A program made the position numbers and the translations under genes. A stretch of 64,000 bases of DNA from Semisulcospira habei (taxonomy: Eukaryota; Mollusca; Gastropoda; Semisulcospiridae). The stretch is taken from contig BTPG01000005.1 of assembly GCA_036245525.1 (NCBI GenBank), positions 179,816,198-179,880,197 of the forward strand, read 5' to 3'. Positions 19,386-29,219 of this stretch are shown one piece after another (the first letter of the stretch is position 1; every line of letters starts with the position of its first letter). The notes below the pieces were generated by a model, which saw only the letters and a program-made list of their open reading frames with translations, was not told where the DNA came from and ran no database searches.

Positions 19386-19454
19386 TTAACCTTCGGCTGT
19401 TGGTAGCTTCTTTTTTTGTCGCGATGATTCCTGTCCGACAGCCAAAGTGTTAAT
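19386..19454. mobile_element. FB-C element, one arm mostly deleted
   Basis: TTAACCTTCGGCTGTTGGTA at the left and CCGACAGCCAAAGTGTTAA at the right. Only the left half of the stem (TTGTCGCGATGATTCC) remains. Confidence 0.72.
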
Positions 19455-20320
19455 CTCTATGTCTCTGTCAGTAGCAGACACCGACTGATATTGATGATAC
19501 AAAGCTGACAAACACCGGCTGCTAAATTGCACGGGAACGTGAAAATCTTTGCAACTTGCAGATGTATCTGACTGAGAGTGTTGTGAAAACTAGTGATATG
19601 CTAAGCCACCTATCAGCCCAGTCCTTTTTCTTCTATCTCGCTTTTGGCGGCAGATTGACGATCGATAAGAAAAGTGGCGGTTGTGATCACATCACCACGG
19701 CTTTGGTGGCTCCAAATTCAATTGGGTGACTGCCGCGGCCGAGTTGGTTTTAGGTTTAGATGGACATCAAATAGCACTAGCCGCAGGTTCTTTCTCCAAA
19801 TTGAAACGCAGCCCGCTTACAAAGTATACTGTAAGTGAGAATGGTGGCGTGTTTTCTTTTACCTTCTTTGGGAATTAGCATAGTTTTTCTTTTCAATTTG
19901 AGCCACAGACCAAGCGTCGTGCTGTTTCTTTTCAGTTTAATTGTAACGTTGAATTTCAGCTCCAAATAAGCAAGAAGTCCTCGGTCCGACGTGGGACAGT
20001 GGACCCTTAACTCACTGGGCTGTCTTAGTCACAATACATTTCAACATAATAAAAGCAATCAATAAGCAGAAAAAAATCTTTTTTTTTTAATGGATCTGAA
20101 ATCTAAACAGGACGTACAAGTAATAAAACTCGCATCACCAAACATCACAAAAGACTTGAAAAGAAAAGGGGAGACTGCCAGTGCTAATATTGTAGGAAGA
20201 TTACAAAGTAAAGTAGGCAACAACAAAAAAAAAAGCACTGTCAGGGGAGACAAGTGTGCATGATCATCACGAAAGACTTGTTTTTAATATTTATTTATTT
20301 GTTTATTTATTTGTTTTAGA
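19455..20320. other. no recognisable feature
   Basis: About 850 bases without an identified element. Small frames on both strands show no domain. Confidence 0.4.
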
Positions 20321-20324
20321 ATAA

Positions 20325-20370
20325 TAGTTTGTGAACAATAGTGTGTGTCCGCTGGCGCTGAAGAGGTTAA
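20325..20370 (+). repeat. FB-A right-end fragment
   Basis: GTGTGTCCGCTGGCGCTGAA followed by GAGGTTAA matches the FB-A right terminus. Confidence 0.55.
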
Positions 20371-20406
20371 GATTTTGGCAGCGGATACTGAAATTCTGTT
20401 TACTCT

Positions 20407-20613
20407 TAATAATAAATCAGCGCATTAAATAGGCGCTTTATCCCAATTGAAAATCGGCTCAAAGCGCCGCCGCGAACTGAACCCAACAAGCACGCTCACG
20501 TGAATCACTCGCATTCCCTCACACACTGTACATAAGCAGAGAACATTCACGCGGTGCCAAGGGCAAGCTCAAGCGAGCTACTGAAGTTTTGGAAATTCAA
20601 ATCGTTTATACTT
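20407..20613 (-). mobile_element. tRNA-SINE, 5'-truncated, tail type 2
   Basis: On the minus strand: GTAGCTCGCTTGAGCTTGCC, TGAATGTTCTCTGCTTATGT, ACACTGT, then the LINE-like tail GGCGCTTTGAGCCGATTTTC and AATTGGGATAAAGCGCC, ending in AATAATAA. The tRNA head is missing. Confidence 0.8.
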
Positions 20614-20818
20614 CCTTACCCCATCACTGAGAAAAGTGAAAGCGATCTAACAGCAAGAGGCACAGATCCCCATGAGCCCCCGCGACTGCGGGGGCTCGTG
20701 AGGATCTATGCCTCTTGCTGAGACCACTTTGTGTCTTTTGGACAGTTGTGGCTTTTGGTCGTTCAGTAAAAGCAGATTTCAGACAAAAATGTATGTAAGT
20801 TACCAGAGAAGGGGTTAA
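20614..20818 (+). mobile_element. FB-A foldback element
   Basis: CCCCATCACTGAGAAAAGTG at the left, intact hairpin with apex CCCCCGCGACTGCGGGGG, and CAGAGAAGGGGTTAA at the right. Confidence 0.83.
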
Positions 20819-20819
20819 A

Positions 20820-21500
20820 GAACAGAATTACGTGCTCAATCACAAAGCCACCAATGTAGGACACCTCAGTCCCCAAAGGTTACGATACAGGCCATGCATT
20901 TGGTAAAGATGAAACCCACTGAGAGACAGCTAAAACCCTTTTCAGAAATCGTGTCTGAATGTAAAAAGTCTGCTCCCCGTTTTTTTCTGCTCACGCTGAA
21001 GTATTCAAATCTCTGCTGAACTACTGGTGCTTTCTTCATTCTTTCTCGTTCTTGTCAATACACAGGGACAGGAACACCCCCAGAACTCTTTCAGCAGTCG
21101 GCGGACGGACGTCACGCGAACTGAACGAGCCTTCAGGCTTGTATCTATTCTCATTCACCAATCTCTGGCGCTGAGACGTGTTCAAGAACAGCACCGCCCC
21201 TTTTCAGCCTGACTGAAAAGCTCGCTATCACTGCTGGTAACCGGCGGAATTCAATTTCTTGGCGGGCACACATTTCCTGAAAGCAGCCTGCGACAGGTTC
21301 CCCCGTCGGGCTCCGGGCAAAATGGCCCCCTCGCATCAAGGGGAGGGCAGCCAGAAATTGAGTTACCTCCCTTTAACACAGTCTTCGACCAGCAGAATTA
21401 GGGGCGCTGGTCCTTGTGTACCCGCAAATCTTTCGCTTCCGGGGCAAACGGAAGCGGAAGGCGGATGGACCGTGGTAGCTCAAAGGTAATATAGTACACA
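20820..21500. other. no recognisable feature
   Basis: About 680 bases of more GC-rich, unique-looking sequence. Three overlapping frames of 60-76 codons have no recognisable domain. Confidence 0.4.
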
Positions 21501-21502
21501 AA

Positions 21503-21640
21503 GGGCCCTCGGGCCGACGTCGGCCGCAGTTGGCCTGCGCACGAACGTGGAATTTGCCTCTTGGGACCTGATGTTCGCCTGGCGCCTGGACTACCTTGCA
21601 GCTATCATGGCCGATCCATCGGCAGTGACCGTTACTTTAC
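21503..21640. repeat. FB-K and FB-B-like fragments
   Basis: TCGGGCCGACGTCGGCCGCA (FB-K arm) is followed by TGGCGCCTGGACTACCTTGC and TATCATGGCCGATCCATC (diverged FB-B arm). Neither forms a complete hairpin. Confidence 0.45.
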
Positions 21641-21706
21641 GGTCCGCATTTAGAACCTAAAATATAAAGTAATTTTACAGTTTAAACGTGAACAGGTTTG
21701 ACTGAG

Positions 21707-21788
21707 GTTCTAGCTGATAACCATTGGACTGAACAGAAGCGTAGGTGGTTCTAGCTGATAACCATTGGACTGAACAGAAGCGTAGGTG
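21707..21788 (+). repeat. perfect 41-bp tandem duplication
   Basis: 21707-21747 and 21748-21788 are identical (starting GTTCTAGCTGATAACCATTG). A recent duplication. Confidence 0.93.
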
Positions 21789-21798
21789 GCAAAGCATG

Positions 21799-21999
21799 TT
21801 AACCCCTTTACTGCCGAGAAATCCAACTGCAAGAGTCGTAGATCCTCATGAGCCCCGCCCCCCCCCCCTGCTAATCTATGTCTCCTGCCGAGAGCAATTT
21901 GTATCCATGTTCCTTGGACGCTTACACGTGTCTTTTGATCGTTGAGCGAGCAACGATGACAGAAACAAAATATGCGTCCATCGGCAAGGAAGTGGTTAA
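21799..21999 (+). mobile_element. FB-A element with C tract at hairpin apex
   Basis: TTAA at both ends. The apex and upper right arm are replaced by CCCCGCCCCCCCCC (21855-21868). Lower stem and flanks are normal. Confidence 0.83.
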
Positions 22000-22077
22000 T
22001 ATCTGTGCGCGATTGACCTTTCCGTTAACTCATTACATTCTAAGGTGAGTCATTTTATTAGAAGCTACATTTAAGTT

Positions 22078-22850
22078 TTGGCGATAGACTGACCACGATA
22101 GTTCAAGTGTGGTGCCAGGACAGCTTGGCCCACTGGCGCCAAGCTGTCCTGGCACCACCCTTTGCACTGTCATGGTCAAGTGTGTTTCGTGTTAGAGCGT
22201 ATCAAGACTTAAAAGGTCCTGGCACCACCCTTGAACTATCACGGTCAATTTTGTCTCGTGTTAGAGCGTATCAGGACTTAAAAGTTCCTGACAGCACCCT
22301 TGAACTATCACAGTCAATTTTGTCTCGTGTTACAGCGTATCAAGACTTAAAAAGTCCTGGCACCACCCTTGAACTATCACGGTCAATTTTGTCTCGTGTT
22401 AGACCGTATCAGGACTTAAAAGGTCCTGACAGCACCCTTGAACTATCATGGTCAGTTTTGTCTCGTGTTAGAGCACATCAGGACTTAAAAGGTCCTGACA
22501 GCATCCTTGAACTATCATGGTCAATTTTGTCTCGTGTTAGAGCGTATCAGGACTTAAAAGGTCCTGACAGCATCCTTGAACTATCATGGTCAATTTTGTC
22601 TCGTGTTAGATCGTATCAGGACTTAAAAGGTCCTGACAGCACCCTTGAACTATCATGGTCAATTGTGTCTAGTGTTAGAGCGTATCAGGACTTAAAAGGT
22701 CCTGACAGCACCCTTGAACTATCATGGTCAATTTTGTCTCGTGTTAGACCGTATCAGGACTTAAAAGGTCCTGACTCCACCCTTGAACTATCACGGTCAA
22801 TTTTGTCTCGTGTTAGAGCACATCAGTACTTGAAGGGTTAAAGTTCTCGT
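22078..22850 (+). mobile_element. FB-F element with an internal minisatellite
   Basis: The hairpin GTGGTGCCAGGACAGCTTGG / complement (22108-22160) sits at the left with TGACCACGATAGTTCAAG before it. The right arm and its flank TTGAACTATCACGGTCAA are then repeated as the 69-bp array to the end GGGTTAA near 22840. Confidence 0.8.
22107..22841 (+). other. open frame of 23-residue repeats across a minisatellite
   Basis: About 10 units of 69 bp give a 244-codon frame with the unit GPDSTLELSWSILSRVRAYQ plus DLK. Because 69 is divisible by 3, the frame stays open for structural reasons. Variants between units include synonymous and non-synonymous changes (STL/SIL, WS/RS). No signal peptide or domain is seen. 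It is most likely not a protein gene, but transcript data could change that. Confidence 0.6.
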
Positions 22851-23142
22851 TCATCCATCTCGGATGTTATATCGCCCCTTCATTATCGCCACCTTCATCA
22901 GCCGTCCTGAGGGTCCTCTGAGTAAGCAGTGACCCGAGTCCGGACGTATTTGTGTGTTACAGTGAACTTCAGATGCGTGCGTGACACAGCGCCTGGGGAC
23001 CCAAACATTTCTGTTGTTATATCCGAGGATAACGCACAGTTCAAAATAAAAAATATCACTTTGCAAGTTATTGTAGGACTATACGCCAAGAACACGCCAA
23101 GAAGACTAATTCCCAGCGAAATATCAGATGCCAGAACACATG
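22851..23142. other. unidentified segment with a plus-strand frame
   Basis: The frame 22929-23189 reads in part NISVVISEDNAQFKIKNITL. Its composition is protein-like, but no family was recognised. Confidence 0.25.
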
Positions 23143-23234
23143 TTAACCTGTTGGCTGCCGATAGCCCTTTATGTCGAAATGATTCCTGAAGGAATCACCT
23201 AGACCAAAAGCGCTACCGCAAGCCAATGGTTTAA
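23143..23234. mobile_element. FB-C element sharing a TTAA with the next FB-A
   Basis: TTAACCTGTTGGCTGCCGAT at the left; hairpin TGATTCCTGAAGGAATCA at the apex; ends AGCCAATGGTTTAA. The final TTAA (23231-23234) is also the first TTAA of the following FB-A copy. Confidence 0.78.
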
Positions 23235-23451
23235 CCCGTTCAGTGCCGAGAAAATGTAAACACCACAGAACTGCAAGAGGCATAGATCCTCATGAGCCCC
23301 CGCAACTGCGGGGGCTCATGAGGATCTATACCTCTTCCTGAGACCACTTTGTGTCCATGCCGTTTATCATTGGACAGTTGTGGCTTTTGGTCGTTCAGTA
23401 AACAAAGATTTCAGAAACACAATGTACCTACGTTAGCATGGAAGGGGTTAA
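23231..23451 (+). mobile_element. FB-A foldback element, full length
   Basis: TTAA at both ends. Left CCCGTTCAGTGCCGAGAAAA, perfect hairpin with apex CCCCCGCAACTGCGGGGG, right GCATGGAAGGGGTTAA. Close to the family consensus. Confidence 0.9.
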
Positions 23452-23484
23452 TCAGGAACAACCTCGACAAATAAACCCCGCTAC

Positions 23485-23506
23485 CGACAGCCAAAAGGTC
23501 AAGATC
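23485..23506. repeat. FB-C end fragment
   Basis: CGCTACCGACAGCCAAAAGG matches the right end of FB-C. Confidence 0.5.
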
Positions 23507-23556
23507 ATCGAAAGATTCAACTCGTGGAAGTGAAAAGAAAGCCGGCCAGAACATAC

Positions 23557-23736
23557 CGGTGCTCCGGACAATGATTTTTGGAGGATACAGATTGGACTGA
23601 TGAAACCTGCTCAATCCCGTAACAGCACGTATTTTGACCTGACTGATTGGTTTCGAAGCCGATACTCCCAAATTGAAAACTGAATTGTTGTCCCCGGTAA
23701 TGAAGTTGAGCCGGTTCCTCGCTACACTCTCAGCCA
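23557..23736 (-). other. candidate host exon, unidentified
   Basis: The minus-strand frame 23737-23411 contains a 180-base segment between an acceptor-like TATCTTCGTCAG (ending at 23737) and a donor GTATGT (23556-23551). Both boundaries are in phase 1. The peptide includes SVFNLGVSASKPISQVKIRA and FHQSNLYPPKIIVRST. No domain was recognised. It lies on the same strand as the receptor exon at 63638. It could be chance. Confidence 0.18.
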
Positions 23737-23917
23737 CTGACGAAGATAAATTGCCCTTTACTGTGCACTGTGGCCAAACTGTAATCCTCCGCCATCTGAT
23801 TTGTGAACCAGGAAATGCTGGCTAAATCGGCCCACATACCAGTAAGCAACAGATCAGCAGGCTGACGTCGGCCCGAGGATCTTTAACCACCGGGTTAAAT
23901 AGTAGCGAAGGCCAAAA

Positions 23918-24131
23918 TTAACTCACTCAGCCCGACGGCCGTATTTCGCAAATTTTGGAGGCGTCATCTAATGACTATGCACCAGCTGCAGGAGATAGAT
24001 CGACCATGATAATTCAAGGGCAGTGCCAGATTAGCTTGGCGCCGACGGGCGCCAAGCTAATCTGGCACTACCCTTGAATTATCATGGTCGACCCATCTCC
24101 TGCTGTAGTGCGTCAGGGCTGAATGGGTTAA
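23918..24131 (-). mobile_element. FB-B foldback element, reference copy
   Basis: TTAA at both ends. Left ACTCACTCAGCCCGACGGCC, right GTCAGGGCTGAATGGG. Arms of about 50 bp (GATAATTCAAGGGCAGTGCC onward) are almost perfect around the loop GACG. Confidence 0.9.
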
Positions 24132-24534
24132 CAGTACTAGAGTCCGTAGAGTGGAGTTTTGCGACATTAACCCCCACTTGCGCACGCAGGGGTCTCGTGG
24201 TGTTCACAGCGCCGGCGCCTGCAAGCAGAAAAAAAGGGTTAATTCTTGCCTTCCCCTCTTCCACCACCCCTCCTCCAAGTCAGCAAAAGGTCCTCGGGCG
24301 GACGCGGGACGCCAGCACAGGCGACTAATCCTGACCCTGTCTGAATTTGACCAAAGGATCGAAGCTGAACTGGGTCGATGTGGAGTGCCTCTATAGCTAC
24401 CAAAAATAGCAGTTTTACCGTACGTAGGTCGTGAAACCTTTCTCCGGCCTATTGGACTGACGTGTGTACGTGTGAAATAATGGGGCCTGAAAACAGGCCT
24501 AGATCTGAGCTCCTTCAGAAAAAAAAAATGCTAG

Positions 24535-24655
24535 GAGCCATTATGTGCTGGTCTGTGATTTTTGGACCTTACAGCTGGATTATGTGCTGGACTGTGATTT
24601 TGGATCGTACGGCTTCCAGCCGTAAGGTTTCTAAATCACAGACCAGCACACAAAT
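24535..24655. mobile_element. FB-D foldback with a duplicated arm
   Basis: The left arm occurs twice (GTGCTGGTCTGTGATTTTTG at about 24548 and GTGCTGGACTGTGATTTTGG at about 24584). The right arm CTAAATCACAGACCAGCACA is single. Apex GGCTTCCAGCC. Confidence 0.8.
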
Positions 24656-24867
24656 GCAGTGATAGTTTAACAGTCAAATACCAATTGAGGACCAGGGCTC
24701 CGTTACATGAGTAAGCTTAGTCCTGCCGGGCAATAGCGGATCTTCTTGCTTAGTGGCTGTGCGCACGATTTAAGCTAGGTCATGCAGCTGGATCCAGCAC
24801 CCAAAATGGAACTTTAGAAAACAAACGTAGAGAACTACACGAGACCCAGCGCGAATTTGTCAGGGAT

Positions 24868-25020
24868 CATGAAGATCTATGCCTCGGCATGAGTAAGGTC
24901 ATGGCCGACCATTTCACAATGATATTTAATTTAGCAAAAAGTACAGATCCCTTACGAGACATAGCAAAGCTTCTGGGGAGGGAGGGGGGCATGAGGCTCT
25001 GTGCCTCCTGTTAGGCATGA
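24868..25020. repeat. degraded FB-A pieces
   Basis: ATCATGAAGATCTATGCCTC (24867) and GGGGGGCATGAGGCTCTGTG (24983) are single arms. No hairpin can form. Confidence 0.4.
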
Positions 25021-25220
25021 TGAGTTCAGTCTCAGCAGGCTGACGTGTATAAGCTATAGTCCTCAGAAAAGTAAAAGAGAGTATAAGCTTGAGCTCAAGT
25101 CATCTGCACGTGACAACCGTAGGAAGCCCGGCGGTGACAGCTGCCCTCCACTCCTTTAATCTGGTGTTTGCAGAGTGGGATATGGAGTACCGTGCAGTCT
25201 GTAAGCTCTTTTTCCTTTCG

Positions 25221-25297
25221 TCTACAAAAGGCATAGATTCTCATGAGCCCATGCAGGCTGCAGCCTGCAGGGGCTCATGAGAATCTATGCCTCTTAT
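25221..25297. repeat. FB-A hairpin only
   Basis: ATAGATTCTCATGAGCCCAT and complement around the apex GCAGGCTGCAGCCTGC, which has gained a second small palindrome. Confidence 0.75.
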
Positions 25298-25413
25298 CAA
25301 AATCTATGCTTCTTGTCAAAGAGATTCATGAAAATCTATTTCGAGAATTTTTAGTCGATGGTTGAGACAGAAGAGGAGAAATATCGAATTGCATCCCAGC
25401 GCTTTTACTTCAC

Positions 25414-25484
25414 TCGGCAAGAGGCATACATTCTCACGAGTCCCTGCAGTCGCAGAGACTCATGAGAATTCATGCCTCTTGCCA
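25414..25484. repeat. FB-A hairpin only
   Basis: GCAAGAGGCATACATTCTCA / TGAGAATTCATGCCTCTTGC around CTGCAGTCGCAG. Confidence 0.75.
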
Positions 25485-25609
25485 AAAGAGTTTAGTTTTA
25501 TTCAATAGACCGAAATAGAGAAATAGACAGGAGGGGAAAGATTTAGTCTGCAGCCCACCAAGAGACTGACGGGTCATTGATTCACGTGTACTGACAGACT
25601 GACGACAAG

Positions 25610-25686
25610 TCGTGTGTGTTGATCTGTGATCTTGGAACTTACGGCTCTTGACCCGTAAGGTCCAAAATCACAGACCAGCACACTTC
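25610..25686. mobile_element. FB-D foldback element
   Basis: GTGTGTTGATCTGTGATCTT / TCCAAAATCACAGACCAGCA around TACGGCTCTTGACCCGTA. Confidence 0.82.
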
Positions 25687-25796
25687 TTTAGAGAGGTTTT
25701 GGAGTTGGAGTTTGACTGAGTGGACTTCACCAGTCTGCTCAAACGCTGTTCAAACGCCTGACGTCTGGGTGGGCCATACCATTTTATTTTTTAAGC

Positions 25797-26216
25797 GTTG
25801 TGTTGTGTTGTGGTGTGGTGTGATGTAGTGTGGTGTGGTGTGGTATGGTGTGGTATGGTGAGGTGTGGGGTGGGGTGGGGTGAGATGCCACGGTGTTATG
25901 CTGGTGTTGCCCTGTGCTGTCAATAATTTATTGTGTTGTGCTGTATTGTCATGAGTTGTGTTTTGTTGAGTTGCGTTGCCATGTGTTGTGTTTTGTTGTG
26001 TTGTGTTTTGTTGTATTGTGTTGTGATGTTGTGTTGCTCTGTGTTGTGTTGTGATGTTGTGTAGTGTTGTATTGTGCTGTGTTATGTTGGTTGTGTTGCG
26101 GTGTGGTGTTGTGTGGTGTGGTGTGGGGTGGTGTGGTGTGGTGTGGTGTGGTGTGTTGTGATGTGGTGTCTTGTGTTGTGTTGTGTGAGTTGTGTTGTGT
26201 TGTGTTGTTGTGCTGT
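25797..26216. repeat. degenerate (TGTTG/TGTGG)n pentamer array
   Basis: About 420 bases of GTGTT and GTGTG pentamers with drift from TGTGG in the flanks to TGTTG in the middle. The 169-codon minus frame rich in Thr, His and Gln is an artefact. Confidence 0.9.
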
Positions 26217-26616
26217 AAATACTAGTGCGCTGCCCAAAACCACAGAACTCCAGCCCCATTAACGTCTGAATCTCTGATGCACAGTATACTAAGATGCCGG
26301 CGCGAAGTAACGGTCGATTGGAAAGGGAGGATTTAGAGGACCTATCTGTTTACCCAGTTATGGAATGCACACATTGGCCAGACTGGTCCGGTCTGCACCG
26401 TACTGATATTTGAATAAACTAGTGCACTGTTTTATGCATTCGAAAAGCCACCTTTTTCACGTGAATAGGGACAAATGAAGCATGTTCTGTTGACAGTTAC
26501 AATTCCAAGAGCAGAGAAGCCCAAAACGCAAGCAGTGCCTGAAAACTTCTTTGACATATGCCGATCTCGAAAATGAACGTTCAATGACCCTTTGTGTGCT
26601 CATAGTGAAAATGAAC

Positions 26617-26725
26617 CACAATACAATACAATACAATACAATACAATACAATACAATACAATAATTCTTTATTAATCCCTCATTGGGAAATTGACTGTCT
26701 GCCCATACAACACATGGCATCATCA
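26617..26725 (-). repeat. LINE-type 3' tail with (TTGTA)n
   Basis: Nine or so ATACA units (26617-26663) are followed by ATTCTTTATTAATCCCTCAT and TGGGAAATTGACTGTCTG. On the minus strand this is a 3' end, GGGATTAATAAAGAAT plus a pentamer tail, as in many L2/CR1-type LINEs. Confidence 0.6.
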
Positions 26726-26867
26726 TTCACTCATTCGATTAGTTAAATAAACAATAACTCTCGGTTATAGAGATGAACTGTAACACCTTTGTAACACTCC
26801 TGGCATCAAAAACACTTATGGTTTATGCTCCCTGTGCTTCTGGTGTCAGCAATGTTGCAATGAGCTA

Positions 26868-26990
26868 CTGTCGGCGCCAAGCTAATTTGGTACTGCCCTT
26901 GAATTATCATGGTCGATCCATCTCATGCAACTGGTGCAGAGTCAATAAATGACGCCTCCAAAATTTGGGAAATACGGCTGAATGAGTTAA
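26868..26990 (+). repeat. FB-B right half
   Basis: Starts in the right arm (TCGGCGCCAAGCTAATTTGG) and runs to GGCTGAATGAGTTAA. The left half is missing. Confidence 0.75.
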
Positions 26991-27196
26991 GACGATCTTG
27001 ATCTCTTTTACATAAAGTTCTACCCCAGCACGTCAGTACAAAAGTTAGAACACTAACGAAACGGAGGCAAAGAAGCAATACAGGCCTGAAAGCTCATTGA
27101 ACTGTCACTGTTTGGTGGTTTTGGCTGTGTCCCGGCAGTCAAGTTAAAACTTGGAACAAAGCAACATATACATGTAATTGATCAACGTTGTCGCGG

Positions 27197-27247
27197 TTGT
27201 TTTTTTATTTTTTTATTTTTTTTTTTTTATTTATTTTTTTTTTTTTA
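27197..27247. repeat. T-rich tract
   Basis: About 50 bases of T with single A interruptions. Confidence 0.9.
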
Positions 27248-27484
27248 AAGTGCGTGACTGTCGGTTTAGATAGTTTCGCTATAGAGTAGAATTAACAGTC
27301 AGTGACCTCTGTTTGAACTATACAGGTTATAAAAAAAAATAACCAAGCAAGCAAAAATCTCGCAATGTCTCATGAAGGTCTATGGAGTTAATAAAATAAT
27401 TGAATTTTAAAACGATGTCCGTGTGAAAAATACAGTTTATTTAAATTCCATCAGCAAGAGGCATAAATCTTCCTGAAGACCTAT

Positions 27485-27580
27485 CCTAATGCGCACACGG
27501 CCATCAGGCCGACGTCGGCCGACGTTTTGTCCGCGCACAGTCGACATAGGCCCGATGGCCTTGCGCGCTGGGATGCTTCT
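27485..27580. repeat. FB-K foldback within an FB-A hairpin remnant
   Basis: GGCCATCAGGCCGACGTCGG and GTCGACATAGGCCCGATGGCC are inverted around CCGACGTTTTGTCC. FB-A-like words lie outside (AGCAAGAGGCATAAATCTTC at 27453 and GATGCTTCTTGCAGAC at 27571), so an FB-K may have inserted into an FB-A hairpin. Confidence 0.5.
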
Positions 27581-27714
27581 TGCAGACTGATGTTCAGCTT
27601 CTTTACGATTCTCTTTTGATCTAAAATACACCTGCACGACTTCGAATGTACACAATGTCATTTATCGTCATTGATCCCTCGAGATTTGATGACTGGAGCA
27701 GCCGTTTAGGGGTT

Positions 27715-28375
27715 TTAACCCCTTTGCTGCCAGTGATCACGGCGGGGCGGCCAGGGAGGGTCCGTGACGCAGCGGGAAAAGCGCCTGCCACTAATGCTAG
27801 AGGTGCGAGGTTTGATACCCGGTTCCGGCGTCGGACTTTTCTCCTCTAGCAAGTGTCACCGTTAATTCGGGCGGACCGTCGGGGGTTCTTTCTCCTGGTA
27901 CTCCGGCTCTTCCTCCCCCACAACTTTGGTATCAATTTCAGCCCACTTAATCAAACTTCACATATAAACGATTTGAAATTTCAAAACGTCAGTAGCTCGC
28001 TTGCGCTTGCCCTTGGCACCACTTGAATGTTCTGTGTTTATGTACAGTTTGTGAGTGAAAGCGCGTGATTGACGTAAGCATGCTTGTTGGGTTCAGTTCG
28101 AGGCGGCGCTTTGAGCCGATTTTCAATTGGGATAAAGCGCCTATTAGTGCGCTGATGTTTTTAATATTTTTATTTCGCGTCTAGTGAAACCACTGCACGC
28201 TGAGCGAGATTCTCGTGAAAGACACATATAAAACGGGACCAATAATTGGGTGTAAGGAACTCAGGACTAGCAAAAGACAAATCCTCATAAGCGCCCGCGA
28301 CTGCCGGGACTCATGAGGGTATATGTCTCTTGCAGCTATGTAGCGTTCGCCATTTCCCAGCAGCTATGGGGTTAA
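27715..28375 (+). mobile_element. FB-A' element interrupted by a SINE
   Basis: TTAACCCCTTTGCTGCCAGT then GATCACGG stops at about 27742. It resumes at about 28176 with CGCGTCTAGTGAAACCACTG and continues through the hairpin to GCTATGGGGTTAA. Comparison with 17782 shows the break falls inside ATCACGG-ATCTCGCGTC. Confidence 0.83.
27743..28175 (+). mobile_element. tRNA-derived SINE with tail type 2, near full length
   Basis: Head with box A region GTGACGCAGCGGGAAAAGCG and box B GGTTTGATACCC (consensus GGTTCGANTCC, one change). Body GTAGCTCGCTTGCGCTTGCC and TGAATGTTCTGTGTTTATGT. The tail GGCGCTTTGAGCCGATTTTC plus AATTGGGATAAAGCGCCTAT is self-complementary (GGCGCTTT...AAAGCGCC) and ends T-rich. Confidence 0.85.
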
Positions 28376-28806
28376 AATCGTATCCGCAAATTTTTGTTGG
28401 TGCCATTTCTTGGGGTATCCAACTCCACCAAAACTTGCGTTACATCTTTTTCTGGATTACATTTTTTAAGCGATCGGCTCCTTGCCGGGCTTTGCTCTTG
28501 CAAAAAATTCGCCGATACAACGGCTTATCAATGTTGTCATGCCTCAACTAAACGTTGTCTACCCTTCTTTGCACACTTCACGTGAGTGGGAGCACGCACC
28601 AGAGGGTTTTTTCCGCTGCCTGTAGAGATTCACGGGAGAAACTCTCGTGCCTACAAACTTGAAGAAAACAGAAAACTCTTTCATTTTATGACATTCCAAC
28701 TTTTGTCTAGCATGATGGTACGACATAATTATTAAGAACGTTTATAAATTTTAAAACAAAATCGCCTAAGAACCATTAACCCTTTATTTGCTGGAGTAGT
28801 TCGCTT

Positions 28807-29020
28807 TAACCCTGTCGGCGCCAACACCCTACAGCAGGAGATGGAACGACCATGATAATTCAAGGGTAGTGCCAGATTAGCTTGGCGCCATCAGGCGCCA
28901 AGCTAATCTGGCACTACCCCTTGAATTATCATGGTCAATCCACCTCCTGCAAGTGGTACATAGTCGTTCAGCAACACTTCCAAAATTCGGGAACTGCGGC
29001 CACGGTTCTAATAGGGTTAA
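28807..29020 (+). mobile_element. FB-B foldback element, full length
   Basis: TTAA at both ends. Perfect arms AGTGCCAGATTAGCTTGGCG with loop CATCAG. The right end GGTTCTAATAGGGTTAA is diverged. Confidence 0.87.
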
Positions 29021-29027
29021 AACCGTT

Positions 29028-29219
29028 TTCTTACCCCCCCCCCCCCCTCCCAGTCCTACGCTATCTGATCACCATCTCAGCTTCCTTTCTGTGCATTGCC
29101 GTTTGAATTCTTACTGAAATACACATCTGTTTAATATTCCTAATGCTTGTTTAAATCTCCCAGACATTTCGGGGCGGGGGGGTGGGGGGGTTGGGGAGGG
29201 GGGGGGCTGGGGGGGGGGA
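29028..29219. repeat. C tract and long G-rich tract
   Basis: C run at 29033-29050. G-rich run at 29170-29219 with several runs of five or more G. Quadruplex-prone. Confidence 0.85.

Noticed and set aside
25750..26259. 169-codon Thr/His/Gln-rich minus frame
   Set aside because: Pure product of a degenerate TGTTG/TGTGG array.
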